A stretch of DNA of 64,000 bases, taken from NCBI RefSeq assembly GCF_016859125.1, contig NZ_CP069338.1:248001-312000 (forward strand), read 5' to 3'. Positions 1-8,519 of this stretch are shown piece by piece. The notes under the pieces were generated by a model, which ran no database searches, had not been told where the DNA came from, and saw only the letters and a list, made by a program, of their open reading frames with translations. The position numbers were made by a program, and so were the translations under genes. The stretch is from Archangium violaceum (GTDB lineage Bacteria; Myxococcota; Myxococcia; Myxococcales; Myxococcaceae). The first letter of the stretch is position 1. Every line of letters starts with the position of its first letter.

Positions 1-972
1 ACGCTCGTCTTCACCGCCTGGGACGAGGCGAGCGGCTTCGAGCTGTGGCGGAGTGATGGGACGGTCGCCGGCACGGTCCTCATCGAGGACCTCCGTCCCG
101 GAAGCGACAGCTCGGCGCCCTCGTGGCTGACCGTGGTGGACGGCAAGCTCCTCTTCAGCGCCGAGACCACGGAGTCCGGCCGCGAGCTCTGGTCGAGCGA
201 TGGCACCCTGGAAGGGACGGCGATGCTCCAGGACGCCGTTCCCGGACCCGGCTCCCTGTCGCCTTCGCTGCTCACGCCCGTGGGCCCGCGCGTCTTCTTC
301 CTCGCGGGTGACACCTCCGCCGCCGACGCGAGCGCCACTGGCGCCGAGCCGTGGGTGCTCAATGACTGCACGCCTCCGACGATCACCTGCCCCAGCGAGC
401 TGACGGCCGAGGCGAGGAGCGAGAGCGGTACGACCGTGACCTATCCGGCCGCCACGGGCTACGACAACAAGCCCGAGCCCCTGGTCTTCAGCTACAGCCA
501 CGCCGCGGGTGACAACTTCCCGCTCGGTTCGACCCAGGTCACCGCCATGGCGACCGACGAGTCCGGGAACGGCGCGCAGTGCACCTTCACCGTGAAGGTC
601 CGCGACACCCAGCCGCCGTCGGTCATCTGTCCGCAGGACCATGAGGTCTGGAGGACGACACGGTATGGGGCGACCGTGGACTACCCACGGGCCACGGCCA
701 CCGACACGGTGTCCCCGCCGGCGCTCACCTACGAGCCTCCGCCCGGCAGTGACTTCATCGTGGGAATCACCCCCGTTGTCGTCACCGCCACCGACGCGGC
801 CGGCAACACCTCGCGCTGCACGTTCCGGGTGGGAGTGAGCCGGCAGTACGCCCGCGGTGGCTGCGGCTGCGGAGCGGCCTCCGCCAGTGAGTTCGCTGGA
901 GGGTTGCTCCTGTCGAGCCTGGCTCTGCTGGGCGCGCGCCGCCGCAAGTCCGGGACGCGCCGCGACGGGTAG
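1..972 (+). CDS. ELWxxDGT / HYR-domain surface protein with MYXO-CTERM tail, 5' end missing
   Basis: The frame is open from base 1, so the N-terminus lies outside the window. The visible 323 residues start with ELWxxDGT repeats (ELWRSDGT, ELWSSDGT), which are thought to form beta-propeller-like extracellular folds. Two HYR-like immunoglobulin-type modules follow, each opening with a TPPTITCP or QPPSVICP motif and closing with a CTFTVKV/CTFRVGV strand. The C-terminus is a GGCGCG cysteine motif, a hydrophobic segment and an RRRK cluster, the MYXO-CTERM arrangement that sorts proteins to the myxobacterial outer surface. It ends 11 bases before the convergent kinase gene. A second ELWxxDGT protein lies at 53902. 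The domain calls rest on motif recognition; ligand and function are unknown. Confidence 0.85.
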   Translation, partial: TLVFTAWDEASGFELWRSDGTVAGTVLIEDLRPGSDSSAPSWLTVVDGKLLFSAETTESGRELWSSDGTLEGTAMLQDAVPGPGSLSPSLLTPVGPRVFFLAGDTSAADASATGAEPWVLNDCTPPTITCPSELTAEARSESGTTVTYPAATGYDNKPEPLVFSYSHAAGDNFPLGSTQVTAMATDESGNGAQCTFTVKVRDTQPPSVICPQDHEVWRTTRYGATVDYPRATATDTVSPPALTYEPPPGSDFIVGITPVVVTATDAAGNTSRCTFRVGVSRQYARGGCGCGAASASEFAGGLLLSSLALLGARRRKSGTRRDG

Positions 973-983
973 CGCCTCGCGGT

Positions 984-2486
984 TCAGGCCGAGGCCGGGC
1001 TCCGGGGCAGCCGCACGCAGAAGGTGGTGCCATCGAGCGCGTTGGACCGCACGTCGATGGTGCCACCATGGGCACGGATGATGTGGTCCACGATGAAGAG
1101 GCCGAGCCCGATGCTGCGGCTCGTCCTGTCGGAATTCTCACCCCCGCGTCGCATGGGCTCGAAGAGGTGGGCCTGGAGTTGGGGCGGGATGGGCTCGCCC
1201 AGGTTGTGGACCTCCATCACCACGCTGTTGGCTTCTCCGCGCGTGCGCACCGTGACCGGCGTCTCCCCCGGGCTGTACTTCAACGCGTTGGTGACCAGGT
1301 TGGTGATGACCTGCGCCACCCGGTCCGAGTCCCACGTTCCCACGCCACTGCCGCTCACCTCGACCCGCACCTCGCGCTCGGGATAGGACATGTGGACCTC
1401 CTCCACCACGTGGTGGAGGAGGGTGTGCAGGTCCATCTGCTCCCGGTGCAGGACGATGCCCCCGCCCAGCCGGGCCTGCGTGAAGTCGAGGAGATCCCTC
1501 ACCATCCGGATGGCGCGCTCGGCCGAGGAATGGATGCGCACGAGCGTCTTGAGGATGCGCTCGTCCAGGCCCTCGCGGCGCAGCAGGAGCGAAATCCCCA
1601 GGGAGATGGCGGTGATGGGGTTGCGCAGATCGTGGCTGACGATACCGATGAGCTGCTGCTCGAACTCCGAGCGCCGCCGCTCCTCGGCCCGGGCGTCCTC
1701 TTCCTTGCGCTTGCGCTCGCTGATGTCCCGGAAGAAGGCCGCGAGTCCCCCCTCCTTCGTGGGGTAGACGCTGACGTCCACCCACAGGTCCATGGGCGCG
1801 TAGAACTCCTCGAAGTGCACGGGCACCCGCTCGCGCATGGCCCGCTGGTACTCGGACCAGAACTTCGTCTTCGGGTCGGCGAGCAGTGGCCAGAGATCGC
1901 ACACCCTGCGCATCAGGGTCTCGTCACGCGGCTTGCGCGAGATGCGCTCCTGGTTGCTGTTGACGAGGACGACGCGACCGTCCTTGTCGAGGACGATCAA
2001 CGCGTCCCCGTGCTCCAGGACCTCGAGGGCGAGCTGGAGCCGGGACTCCGCGAGCCCCGTCCGCAGCCGCTGCTCGGTGAGGCGCTTGCGGATGTCCTCC
2101 TTCTCCACCGCGTTGCGCACGGCGCGGTAGAGGTTCTCGGGAGTCACCTCCGCCTTCACCAGGTAGTCGGACGCTCCCCCCCTGAGCGCCTTGACGGCGA
2201 TGCGCTCGCTCCCCCGCCCGGTCACCATCACCACGGGCGGACGCAGGAGGCCCTCGTCGATCTCCAGCCTCCGGAGGAACTCCAGCCCGTTGGCGCCCGG
2301 GAGCTCGTAGTCCAGGAGGATGCAGTCCACGGGCTCGCGCTTGCACACCTCGAGCGCCTGCTCCGCGTTCTCCTCCTCGAGGAAGCGGAAGGAGTACTCC
2401 TCCACCTGCTCCAGGTAGGTCCTGAAGACGTGCCGATCCTCCGGGCTGTCCTCCAGCAGGAGCAGCGTCAATTGTCGGCGGCTCAT
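984..2486 (-). CDS. Receiver - PAS - histidine kinase, third gene of the phytochrome operon
   Basis: This 500-residue cytoplasmic protein has an N-terminal receiver domain (about 6-120, phosphoacceptor Asp59 in ILLDYELPG), a PAS sensor domain (about 150-260), and a kinase core with His285 in GIVSHDLRNP and a standard ATPase module (NALKYSP, GLGLFIVDHI). There is no membrane segment. The start codon overlaps the stop of the receiver gene upstream by 4 bases (ATGA), so the two are translationally coupled. Its receiver is probably phosphorylated within the phytochrome relay, so it could receive light input and pass phosphate to an unlinked output regulator. No DNA-binding output lies beside it. 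Confidence 0.9.
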   Translation of the reverse strand: MSRRQLTLLLLEDSPEDRHVFRTYLEQVEEYSFRFLEEENAEQALEVCKREPVDCILLDYELPGANGLEFLRRLEIDEGLLRPPVVMVTGRGSERIAVKALRGGASDYLVKAEVTPENLYRAVRNAVEKEDIRKRLTEQRLRTGLAESRLQLALEVLEHGDALIVLDKDGRVVLVNSNQERISRKPRDETLMRRVCDLWPLLADPKTKFWSEYQRAMRERVPVHFEEFYAPMDLWVDVSVYPTKEGGLAAFFRDISERKRKEEDARAEERRRSEFEQQLIGIVSHDLRNPITAISLGISLLLRREGLDERILKTLVRIHSSAERAIRMVRDLLDFTQARLGGGIVLHREQMDLHTLLHHVVEEVHMSYPEREVRVEVSGSGVGTWDSDRVAQVITNLVTNALKYSPGETPVTVRTRGEANSVVMEVHNLGEPIPPQLQAHLFEPMRRGGENSDRTSRSIGLGLFIVDHIIRAHGGTIDVRSNALDGTTFCVRLPRSPASA

Positions 2487-2947
2487 CTGCGAGAGCTCTC
2501 CCGGCCGTCACCTTCCGGCATCACGATGTGGTCCAGCCAGAAGTCCTTGAAGAGCTGAATCATTCGCTCGAACCGGGTCAGATCCACGGGTTTGAGAAGG
2601 TAACCACTCGCGCCATTCGCGTAGACACTCTGAACGTCCTTCGGGTTGTCCGAAGTGGAGAACACGATGACGGGGATGCTCTTGAGAAGAGGGTCATTCT
2701 TGACATGCTCGAGTACCTGCCTGCCATCCAGGCCAGCGAGGTTCAGGTCCAGCAGGATGAGGCCCGGGCGGGGCGCCGGCTCCGGGCCCGCGTAGCGGCC
2801 GGTCCGGTGGAGGAACGCGAGCGCCTCCTCGCCCTCGGCACAGCGGTAGAGCGGATTGGGGATGCCCACGCCCTGGAAGGTCATCTGGAGCATGTCGAAG
2901 TCCTCGTCGTTGTCCTCCACCACGAGGATGGGCAGCTCGCGGTTCAT
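2483..2947 (-). CDS. Single-domain response regulator (Rcp1-like) of the phytochrome operon
   Basis: This 154-residue protein is a stand-alone CheY-like receiver with acidic residues in VVEDNDED, phosphoacceptor Asp67 (LILLDLNLAG), a conserved Ser/Thr (VFSTSD) and the Lys of GYLLKP. Single-domain receivers of this family (Rcp1, BRR) are the usual phosphate acceptors of bacterial phytochromes. Its start overlaps the phytochrome stop by 4 bases and its stop overlaps the next start by 4 bases. It has no output domain, so it should act by protein contact or as a phosphate shuttle to the downstream kinase. The insertion around residues 50-60 (RYAGPEPAPRP) is typical of this subfamily. Confidence 0.9.
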   Translation of the reverse strand: MNRELPILVVEDNDEDFDMLQMTFQGVGIPNPLYRCAEGEEALAFLHRTGRYAGPEPAPRPGLILLDLNLAGLDGRQVLEHVKNDPLLKSIPVIVFSTSDNPKDVQSVYANGASGYLLKPVDLTRFERMIQLFKDFWLDHIVMPEGDGRESSRR

Positions 2948-5238
2948 CTCCCGCCCCCTGTCGAAGAGGGCTCGTCCCTCTCACTGCCCAGGGTGAAGAA
3001 GAAGGTGGTGCCCTCGCCCGGCCGGGACTCCAGCCAGATACGGCCGCTGTGCCGCTCGATGAGGCGCTTGACGATGGTCAGACCCGTCCCGGTGCCCCCG
3101 CCGTATTTGTCCCGCCCGTGCAGGCGCTTGAAGATGCGGAAGATGGCCTCCTGGTACTCGGGCTTGATGCCAATGCCGTTGTCGCGCACGAAGTAGACGG
3201 TGTCGCCCTCGGGCGCGTTCGTGGCGCCGAGCTCCACCCACTTCGTGTCCTTGTCGTTGTACTTGATGGCGTTGGTGATGAGGTTGGTGAAGACCTCCAC
3301 CATGCGCACGCGGTCGCACCGCGCGGGAGGCAACGGACGGGGAATGCGCACCTCCACCTGGGCCTCGTCGATCCTCGGCTTGAGCACCTCCAGTACCGAC
3401 GCGATCACCTCGTTGAGGTCCGTCTCCCGGAGGGAGAGCTCGGTGCGGCCCACCTGCGCGTAGTGCAGCAACGAGTTGATGAGGCGCTCCATGCGCTGAG
3501 TGAGCCGCACCACCGTGTCCATGCGCGTGCGGTTGGTGGGCTCGAGATGGTTGGACTCCTCGCGCAGCACCAGGCTGGCGTAGTTGTGGATGCCCCGGAG
3601 CGGCTCCTTGAGATCATGGCTGGCCGCGTAGGCGAAGGAGTCCAGCTCCACGTTGCTGCGCTCCAGCTCCGTGTTGAGCTTGAGCAGTTCCTCGCTGCGC
3701 TGCAGGACGATGTCGATGATGTTCCTGCGCAGCTCCCGGGCCGCCTCCAGCTCGTAGTCCTTCCAGGGCAGGGACTTGCCGCGCACCGTCTCCTTCCAGA
3801 GCGCGAAGGACTTGCGCGGGTGGAGCCGTAGCTGGTCGTCCTGGACGTCCACCGGCTTGTTCGGGTTGCCGCCCCACTCCACCGTCTGCACCACCTCCGG
3901 GCGGAACCACAGGACATAGTTGTGGCGGCCACGTGACATGGAGGCGGCGATGAGGCCGGCCGCGACGTCCTTGAACGCCTCCGCCTCGGGGTACTCCCGG
4001 GACAGGCTGGTGGTGGAGAACACCTCCGTTGGATCCGGCTTCTCGCCCAGCCAGCGGATGAGGCCCTGGAGCTGCTCGTCCGAGGGGGCCTTGCCCACGA
4101 TGGTCGTCGCGCCGTTGAAGTAGACGGCCGCGCCGCTCGCGCCCGTGAGCTCGAGCAGCTCGGGCGGTGGGTGGCAGAGCCCCGCGGCGAAGTCCGCGCT
4201 GCGGGTCATCCGCTCGAGCAGCCGCGCCTGCACGGACCTGGCCCGGAGGCGCTGGTCATAGTCCTCGTAGCCCTCCTTGGAGGGGATGAACGAGGACATG
4301 AACTCGCCCACGAATTCGCAGGCCGTGCGCACCTCGTAGGGGATGTACCGGGGCCCGGACACGTCCGTGCAGGAGATGAGGCCCCAGAGCCGCCCCTCCT
4401 TCATGAGCGAGATGCTCATCGAGGCGAACGCCCCCATGTTGTGCAGGTACTCGAGGTGGATGGGCGACACGCTGCGCAGCACGCAGAAGGACATGTCGAG
4501 TGGACCCTGGGCGGCCTCCTCGGGCAACGCGAGGATGCGCGCGGGCACGTAGTCCACCGTCGGGATGATGCGCAGCCAGTTGAGGGTGTACAGCTCGCGC
4601 GCCTGGCGGGGGATGTCCGAGGCGGGGAAGTGCAGGCCCAGGTACGGGTCCGCCTTCTCCACCCGATCCTCGGCGAGGACCTGACCGTTCCACTCCGCGT
4701 CGAAGCGGTAGATGATGACGCGATCGAACCCCGTGAGCCGGCGGACCTCGCGGACGGCCTCCTCGCACAGCTCGCGCAGGTCCCTCGCGTCACGCAGGCG
4801 CGACATGGAGCCACGCGCCTGGTGGTAGAAGCCGAAGAAGGGGAGCGCCTCCTGCTCGGACGAGGGCTCGAGCTCGAGGAAGAGCCGGCCCTGGTGCCGG
4901 TGCGCGATGCCATTGAACGTGCGCTCGCCGCTCCCTCCCCGGATGGAGAGCTTGAGCGGGTTGCGGTCCTCGAGCCGCTCCAACAACAGGCTCGCGCGGA
5001 CGCTCTCGACCTGGGTGGCGGGCAGGAGGACCTCGAGCGTCCTGCCCAGCAGCTCCTGGGCCGGCACGCCGAGCAGGGCCTGCACGTTCTCGCTGACCTG
5101 GCGGATCTCCAGCGCGGGCTCTTTCAGGACGAGCAACACGCCGTGCGGCTGGATGGCTCCCGGGATGTGGATGGGCTCGCGATCGCAGTTGGTGAGATCC
5201 GCCGTCCGCCCGGCTCCGGCCGATTCCGTGCTCATCAC
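2944..5238 (-). CDS. bphP: Bacteriophytochrome (PAS-GAF-PHY histidine kinase), red/far-red photoreceptor
   Basis: This 764-residue protein has the canonical photosensory module. A PAS domain carries the biliverdin-linking Cys18 in LTNCDREPIHIPG, the GAF domain carries PASDIP with Asp208 and the pocket His261 (SPIHLEYLHNMG), and the PHY domain carries the PRxSF tongue motif (HPRKSFALWKETV). A kinase core follows (H-box ASHDLKEPLR; NAIKYN; GTGLTIVKRL). The second pocket histidine, His290 of Deinococcus BphP in the LIACHH context, is Thr291 here (LISCTDVSG). Biliverdin should bind at Cys18 and light should control autophosphorylation. It leads an operon with a receiver and a receiver-kinase. No heme oxygenase gene lies in the window, so biliverdin must come from elsewhere. 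Confidence 0.95.
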   Translation of the reverse strand: MMSTESAGAGRTADLTNCDREPIHIPGAIQPHGVLLVLKEPALEIRQVSENVQALLGVPAQELLGRTLEVLLPATQVESVRASLLLERLEDRNPLKLSIRGGSGERTFNGIAHRHQGRLFLELEPSSEQEALPFFGFYHQARGSMSRLRDARDLRELCEEAVREVRRLTGFDRVIIYRFDAEWNGQVLAEDRVEKADPYLGLHFPASDIPRQARELYTLNWLRIIPTVDYVPARILALPEEAAQGPLDMSFCVLRSVSPIHLEYLHNMGAFASMSISLMKEGRLWGLISCTDVSGPRYIPYEVRTACEFVGEFMSSFIPSKEGYEDYDQRLRARSVQARLLERMTRSADFAAGLCHPPPELLELTGASGAAVYFNGATTIVGKAPSDEQLQGLIRWLGEKPDPTEVFSTTSLSREYPEAEAFKDVAAGLIAASMSRGRHNYVLWFRPEVVQTVEWGGNPNKPVDVQDDQLRLHPRKSFALWKETVRGKSLPWKDYELEAARELRRNIIDIVLQRSEELLKLNTELERSNVELDSFAYAASHDLKEPLRGIHNYASLVLREESNHLEPTNRTRMDTVVRLTQRMERLINSLLHYAQVGRTELSLRETDLNEVIASVLEVLKPRIDEAQVEVRIPRPLPPARCDRVRMVEVFTNLITNAIKYNDKDTKWVELGATNAPEGDTVYFVRDNGIGIKPEYQEAIFRIFKRLHGRDKYGGGTGTGLTIVKRLIERHSGRIWLESRPGEGTTFFFTLGSERDEPSSTGGGR

Positions 5239-5454
5239 TCCTCCTCTTCGGGCACCTGGGAGCCCTGGCGTCGACCCGATTGGAACCGACCCCTATAAGC
5301 CGCCCGACAGCTCTCCCGCCCGGCTGCCTGGCGCTCCGGTGGCATGCGCGAAGGTAAATGTTCACATCCCATCAACCCAGGGAAGCCGGTAAGCAGAGGG
5401 TCGCGACCCGGGCCGCGGCCCTGTTAATGGGCCCATTCTGTTTCGGAGGATGGC

Positions 5455-8400
5455 GTGGAGGAGTCGGTAAATCGGGCGCGTGCCCAGCAGGACATGTTCG
5501 CCGGCCCGAGTGAGATGCACGCCCGCGTCCGGGCGCATGACTGGGCCAGTACTCCGGTTGGCCCCGTGGAGACCTGGCCGCAGAGTCTCAAGGCCCTCAT
5601 CCGGACACTGCTCTCCTCCAGCTACCCCATGGTGCTGACCTGGGGGCCCGCCTTCACCCAGTTCTACAACGACGCCTATTCGAGGCTGATCGGCGACGGA
5701 CACCCGGCCGCGCTCGGCATCGACATCCGCATCACCCTGGCCGCGTCGTGGGACACGCTCGGCCCGATGATCCACCGGGTGATGACCACCGGCGTGGCCA
5801 ACTGGACGCCGGCCCTCCCGCTCCTCATGGAGCGCTCGGGCTACCGCGAGGAGGCCTACTTCAGCGTCTCCCACGCCCCCGCCGAGGACGACGAGGGGCG
5901 GATCGTCGGCATGCTCGCCGTCTGCAGCGAGGTGACCCAGCAACTGCTCGGCGAGCGGCGGATGCGGCTGCTGAGGGAGCTGGCCTCGAGAACGGACGGG
6001 ACCCGCAGCGTCGAGAGGACCTGCGGCGATCTCTCCGCCGCCATCGCCGAGCACCCGCTGGATGTCCCCTTCGCGCTCATCTACCTGCGAGGCCCGGACG
6101 GGAGGACGCTCACGCGCGGCGGCGTCATCGGGCTGGACGAGAACGGCCCCGTGTGCCCGGCCTCCGTGGAGGTGGGGGTGGATGGCGACGACATCTGGCC
6201 CCTGGAGCGCGCGGCGGCCGGAGAGACGGTCCTCGTCGAGGACGTCGAGCGTCGCGTCGCGCTGGCGGGCGGCCCGTACAGGGCTCCGATCCGCTCGGCG
6301 CTGGTGATTCCCATCGCCTCCTCGGGACAGACGGCGCCCCTTGGCGTGCTGGTGGCGGGGGTGAGTCCCAACCGCGCGCTCGACGAGGGCTACCGCTCCT
6401 TCTACGAGTTACTGGCGGGTCAGGTGTCGGTGGCCCTGCGCAATGCCCAGGCCTATGAGGAGGAGCGTCGGCGCGCGGAGGCCCTGGCGGAGCTCGACCG
6501 CGCCAAGACGACCTTCTTCAGCAACATCAGCCACGAGTTCCGCACGCCGCTGACGCTGATGCTGGGGCCCACCGAGCACCTGCTCGAGGGGCGCGCGGGC
6601 GCCGTGTCGGAGAGCGTCCGGGCCGAGCTCCAGCTCATCCACCGCAACGCGGAGCGGCTGCTGCGGCTCGTCAACGCGCTGCTCGACTTCTCCCGCCTGG
6701 AAGCGGGGCGCATCGAGGCCAGCTACGCGCCCACGGACTTCTCCACGCTCTCCGCCGACCTCGCGAGCAGCTTCCGCTCCGCGGTGGAGCGGGCCGGGCT
6801 GAAGCTCCTCGTGGACTGCCCTCCCCTGTCCCAGCCCGTCTACCTGGACAAGGAGCTCTGGGAGAAGGTCGTCCTCAATCTCGTCTCCAACGCCTTCAAG
6901 TTCACCCACAAGGGGGAGATCTCCGTCCAGACCCACGAGCGGGAGGGACGCGCCGTGCTCATCGTCCGCGACACCGGGACGGGGATTCCCGCCTCGGAGC
7001 TGCCGCGCATCTTCGAGCGCTTCCACCGGGTGAGGGACGCGCACTCCCGGACGCACGAGGGCACGGGCATCGGACTGGCGCTGGTGCGGGAGCTGGTGCA
7101 GCTGCACGGGGGCACCGTGAGCGTGGACAGCACCGAGGGCCGGGGAACGACGTTCACCGTCGAGATTCCCCTGGGCTCGGCGCACCTCTCCCAGGAGCGC
7201 ATCAGCGCCCCGCGCGGCCTGCCCTCCACCGCCACCGGAGCCACCCCCTACGTCGAGGAGGCGCTGCGCTGGACCCCGGATGAGGCCCCGAGGCGGGAGG
7301 CGCCCCACCCGGCGAAGGCGAACGAGCCCCGGGCCCGGGTGCTCCTCGCGGACGACAACGCGGACATGCGCGACTACATCCGCCGGGTGCTGTCCCCCCA
7401 CTTCGAGGTGGAGGCGGTGGCGGACGGACAGGCGGCCCTGGAGTCGGCGTTGTCCCACCCGCCGGAGCTCGTGCTCTCGGACGTGATGATGCCGCGGCTG
7501 GATGGCGTGGGGTTGCTGCGCGCGCTGCGGGCGGCTCCGCATACGAAGGATCTGCCCATCCTCCTGTTGTCGGCCCGCGCCGGCCAGGAGGCCACGCTCG
7601 AGGGGCTCGAATCCGGGGCGGACGACTACCTCGTCAAACCCTTCTCCGCTCGCGAGCTGCTCGCCCGCGTGAGGTCCAACCTCGAGCGGGTGCGCATGCG
7701 CCGCGATGTGGCCCGGGAGCGGGCCCGCGTGGAGAGCCTCATGGAGGCGCTCCGGGCCCGGGACGACTTCCTGACCGTCGCATCTCACGAGTTGAAGACC
7801 CCGCTCACCGCCTTCCAACTCAATCTCAACGCCATCGAGCGGGGGCTGAGCCGGACGTCGGAGCACAACATCGGCGATCGGCTGGACGTGGCGCGCCACT
7901 CCGTCCGCCGGCTGGCCCGGCTCATCGAGACACTGCTGGACGTGTCGCAGCTCACCACCGGCCGCCTGCAGCTGATGCCCGAGCCGGTGGACCTGTCGAC
8001 TCTCGTCGGCGAGGTCGTGGCCAACACCCAGGAGGAGGCCCGGAAGCTGAAGACACCGCTGTCGGTCCGCATCGAGAGCCCGCTGGCCGGACACTTCGAT
8101 CCCGACCGGATGGAGCAGGTGGTCCACAACCTCCTGTCCAACGCCTTGAAGTTCGGCCAGGGGCGGCCCGTGGAGATCTCCCTGCGCTCGGAGGGCAACG
8201 TGGTGCAGCTGAGCGTGGTGGATCACGGCATCGGCATTCCCCCGGCGGACCGGGCCCGCGTCTTCGAGCGCTTCGAGCGGGCCGTCCCGGTGCGCAACTA
8301 TGGCGGTCTGGGGCTGGGGCTATGGGTGACGCGGCAGGTCGTCGAGGCGCACCAGGGCACCATCCTCATCGAGGAGACGCCTGGAGGCGGAGCGACCTTC

Positions 8401-8457
8401 CACGTCCGGCTGCCACGCAACGGCCAGGCGGGTAACGCCAGCTCCGCCGTGAACTGA
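5455..8457 (+). CDS. Hybrid sensor kinase with two kinase cores (PAS-like - GAF - HK - receiver - HK)
   Basis: This 1000-residue soluble protein has the order: PAS-like N-terminus (about 40-165), GAF domain (about 180-335), first kinase core (His360 in NISHEFRTPL, ATPase to about 590), receiver (Asp676 in LVLSDVMMPRL, Lys in DDYLVKP), and second kinase core (His778 in VASHELKTPL, ATPase to the end). Two complete kinase cores flanking one receiver in a single chain is a less common layout. The start is GTG at 5455, chosen because GGAGG sits 5 bases upstream; an ATG at 5450 is out of frame. It is divergent from the phytochrome operon across 216 bases and may share its promoter region. The signal it senses is not apparent. 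Confidence 0.88.
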   Translation: MEESVNRARAQQDMFAGPSEMHARVRAHDWASTPVGPVETWPQSLKALIRTLLSSSYPMVLTWGPAFTQFYNDAYSRLIGDGHPAALGIDIRITLAASWDTLGPMIHRVMTTGVANWTPALPLLMERSGYREEAYFSVSHAPAEDDEGRIVGMLAVCSEVTQQLLGERRMRLLRELASRTDGTRSVERTCGDLSAAIAEHPLDVPFALIYLRGPDGRTLTRGGVIGLDENGPVCPASVEVGVDGDDIWPLERAAAGETVLVEDVERRVALAGGPYRAPIRSALVIPIASSGQTAPLGVLVAGVSPNRALDEGYRSFYELLAGQVSVALRNAQAYEEERRRAEALAELDRAKTTFFSNISHEFRTPLTLMLGPTEHLLEGRAGAVSESVRAELQLIHRNAERLLRLVNALLDFSRLEAGRIEASYAPTDFSTLSADLASSFRSAVERAGLKLLVDCPPLSQPVYLDKELWEKVVLNLVSNAFKFTHKGEISVQTHEREGRAVLIVRDTGTGIPASELPRIFERFHRVRDAHSRTHEGTGIGLALVRELVQLHGGTVSVDSTEGRGTTFTVEIPLGSAHLSQERISAPRGLPSTATGATPYVEEALRWTPDEAPRREAPHPAKANEPRARVLLADDNADMRDYIRRVLSPHFEVEAVADGQAALESALSHPPELVLSDVMMPRLDGVGLLRALRAAPHTKDLPILLLSARAGQEATLEGLESGADDYLVKPFSARELLARVRSNLERVRMRRDVARERARVESLMEALRARDDFLTVASHELKTPLTAFQLNLNAIERGLSRTSEHNIGDRLDVARHSVRRLARLIETLLDVSQLTTGRLQLMPEPVDLSTLVGEVVANTQEEARKLKTPLSVRIESPLAGHFDPDRMEQVVHNLLSNALKFGQGRPVEISLRSEGNVVQLSVVDHGIGIPPADRARVFERFERAVPVRNYGGLGLGLWVTRQVVEAHQGTILIEETPGGGATFHVRLPRNGQAGNASSAVN

Positions 8458-8460
8458 CGT

Positions 8461-8512
8461 CCTCCGTCAGGAACCACGGGCACCCGCGTCCCTCCGGGCA
8501 GAACGACGGAGG
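8461..8512 (+). promoter_or_regulatory. Inverted repeat that can hide the ribosome-binding site of the vWA gene
   Basis: CCTCCGTC at 8461-8468 is perfectly complementary to GACGGAGG at 8505-8512. The second arm contains the GGAGG Shine-Dalgarno sequence for the ATG at 8520. If the transcript starts upstream of 8461 the hairpin could limit translation. The fold is seen in the sequence; a regulatory effect is inference. Confidence 0.4.
8462..8495 (+). promoter_or_regulatory. Upstream block shared with the ubiquitin-like/E1 pair (copy 1)
   Basis: This stretch reads CTCCGTCAGGAAC, eight intervening bases, then CCCGCGTCCCTCC. The same parts occur at 20715-20740 upstream of the ubiquitin-like gene as CTCCGGTCAGGAA directly joined to CCCGCGTCCCTCC. 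It lies 25-58 bases before the vWA start. It may be a shared operator or a copied promoter fragment. Confidence 0.45.
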
Positions 8513-8519
8513 GCAGCAC

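Noticed and set aside
6409-8226. 605-residue minus-strand frame opposite the hybrid kinase
   Set aside because: Antisense shadow; every kinase and receiver motif is on the + strand.
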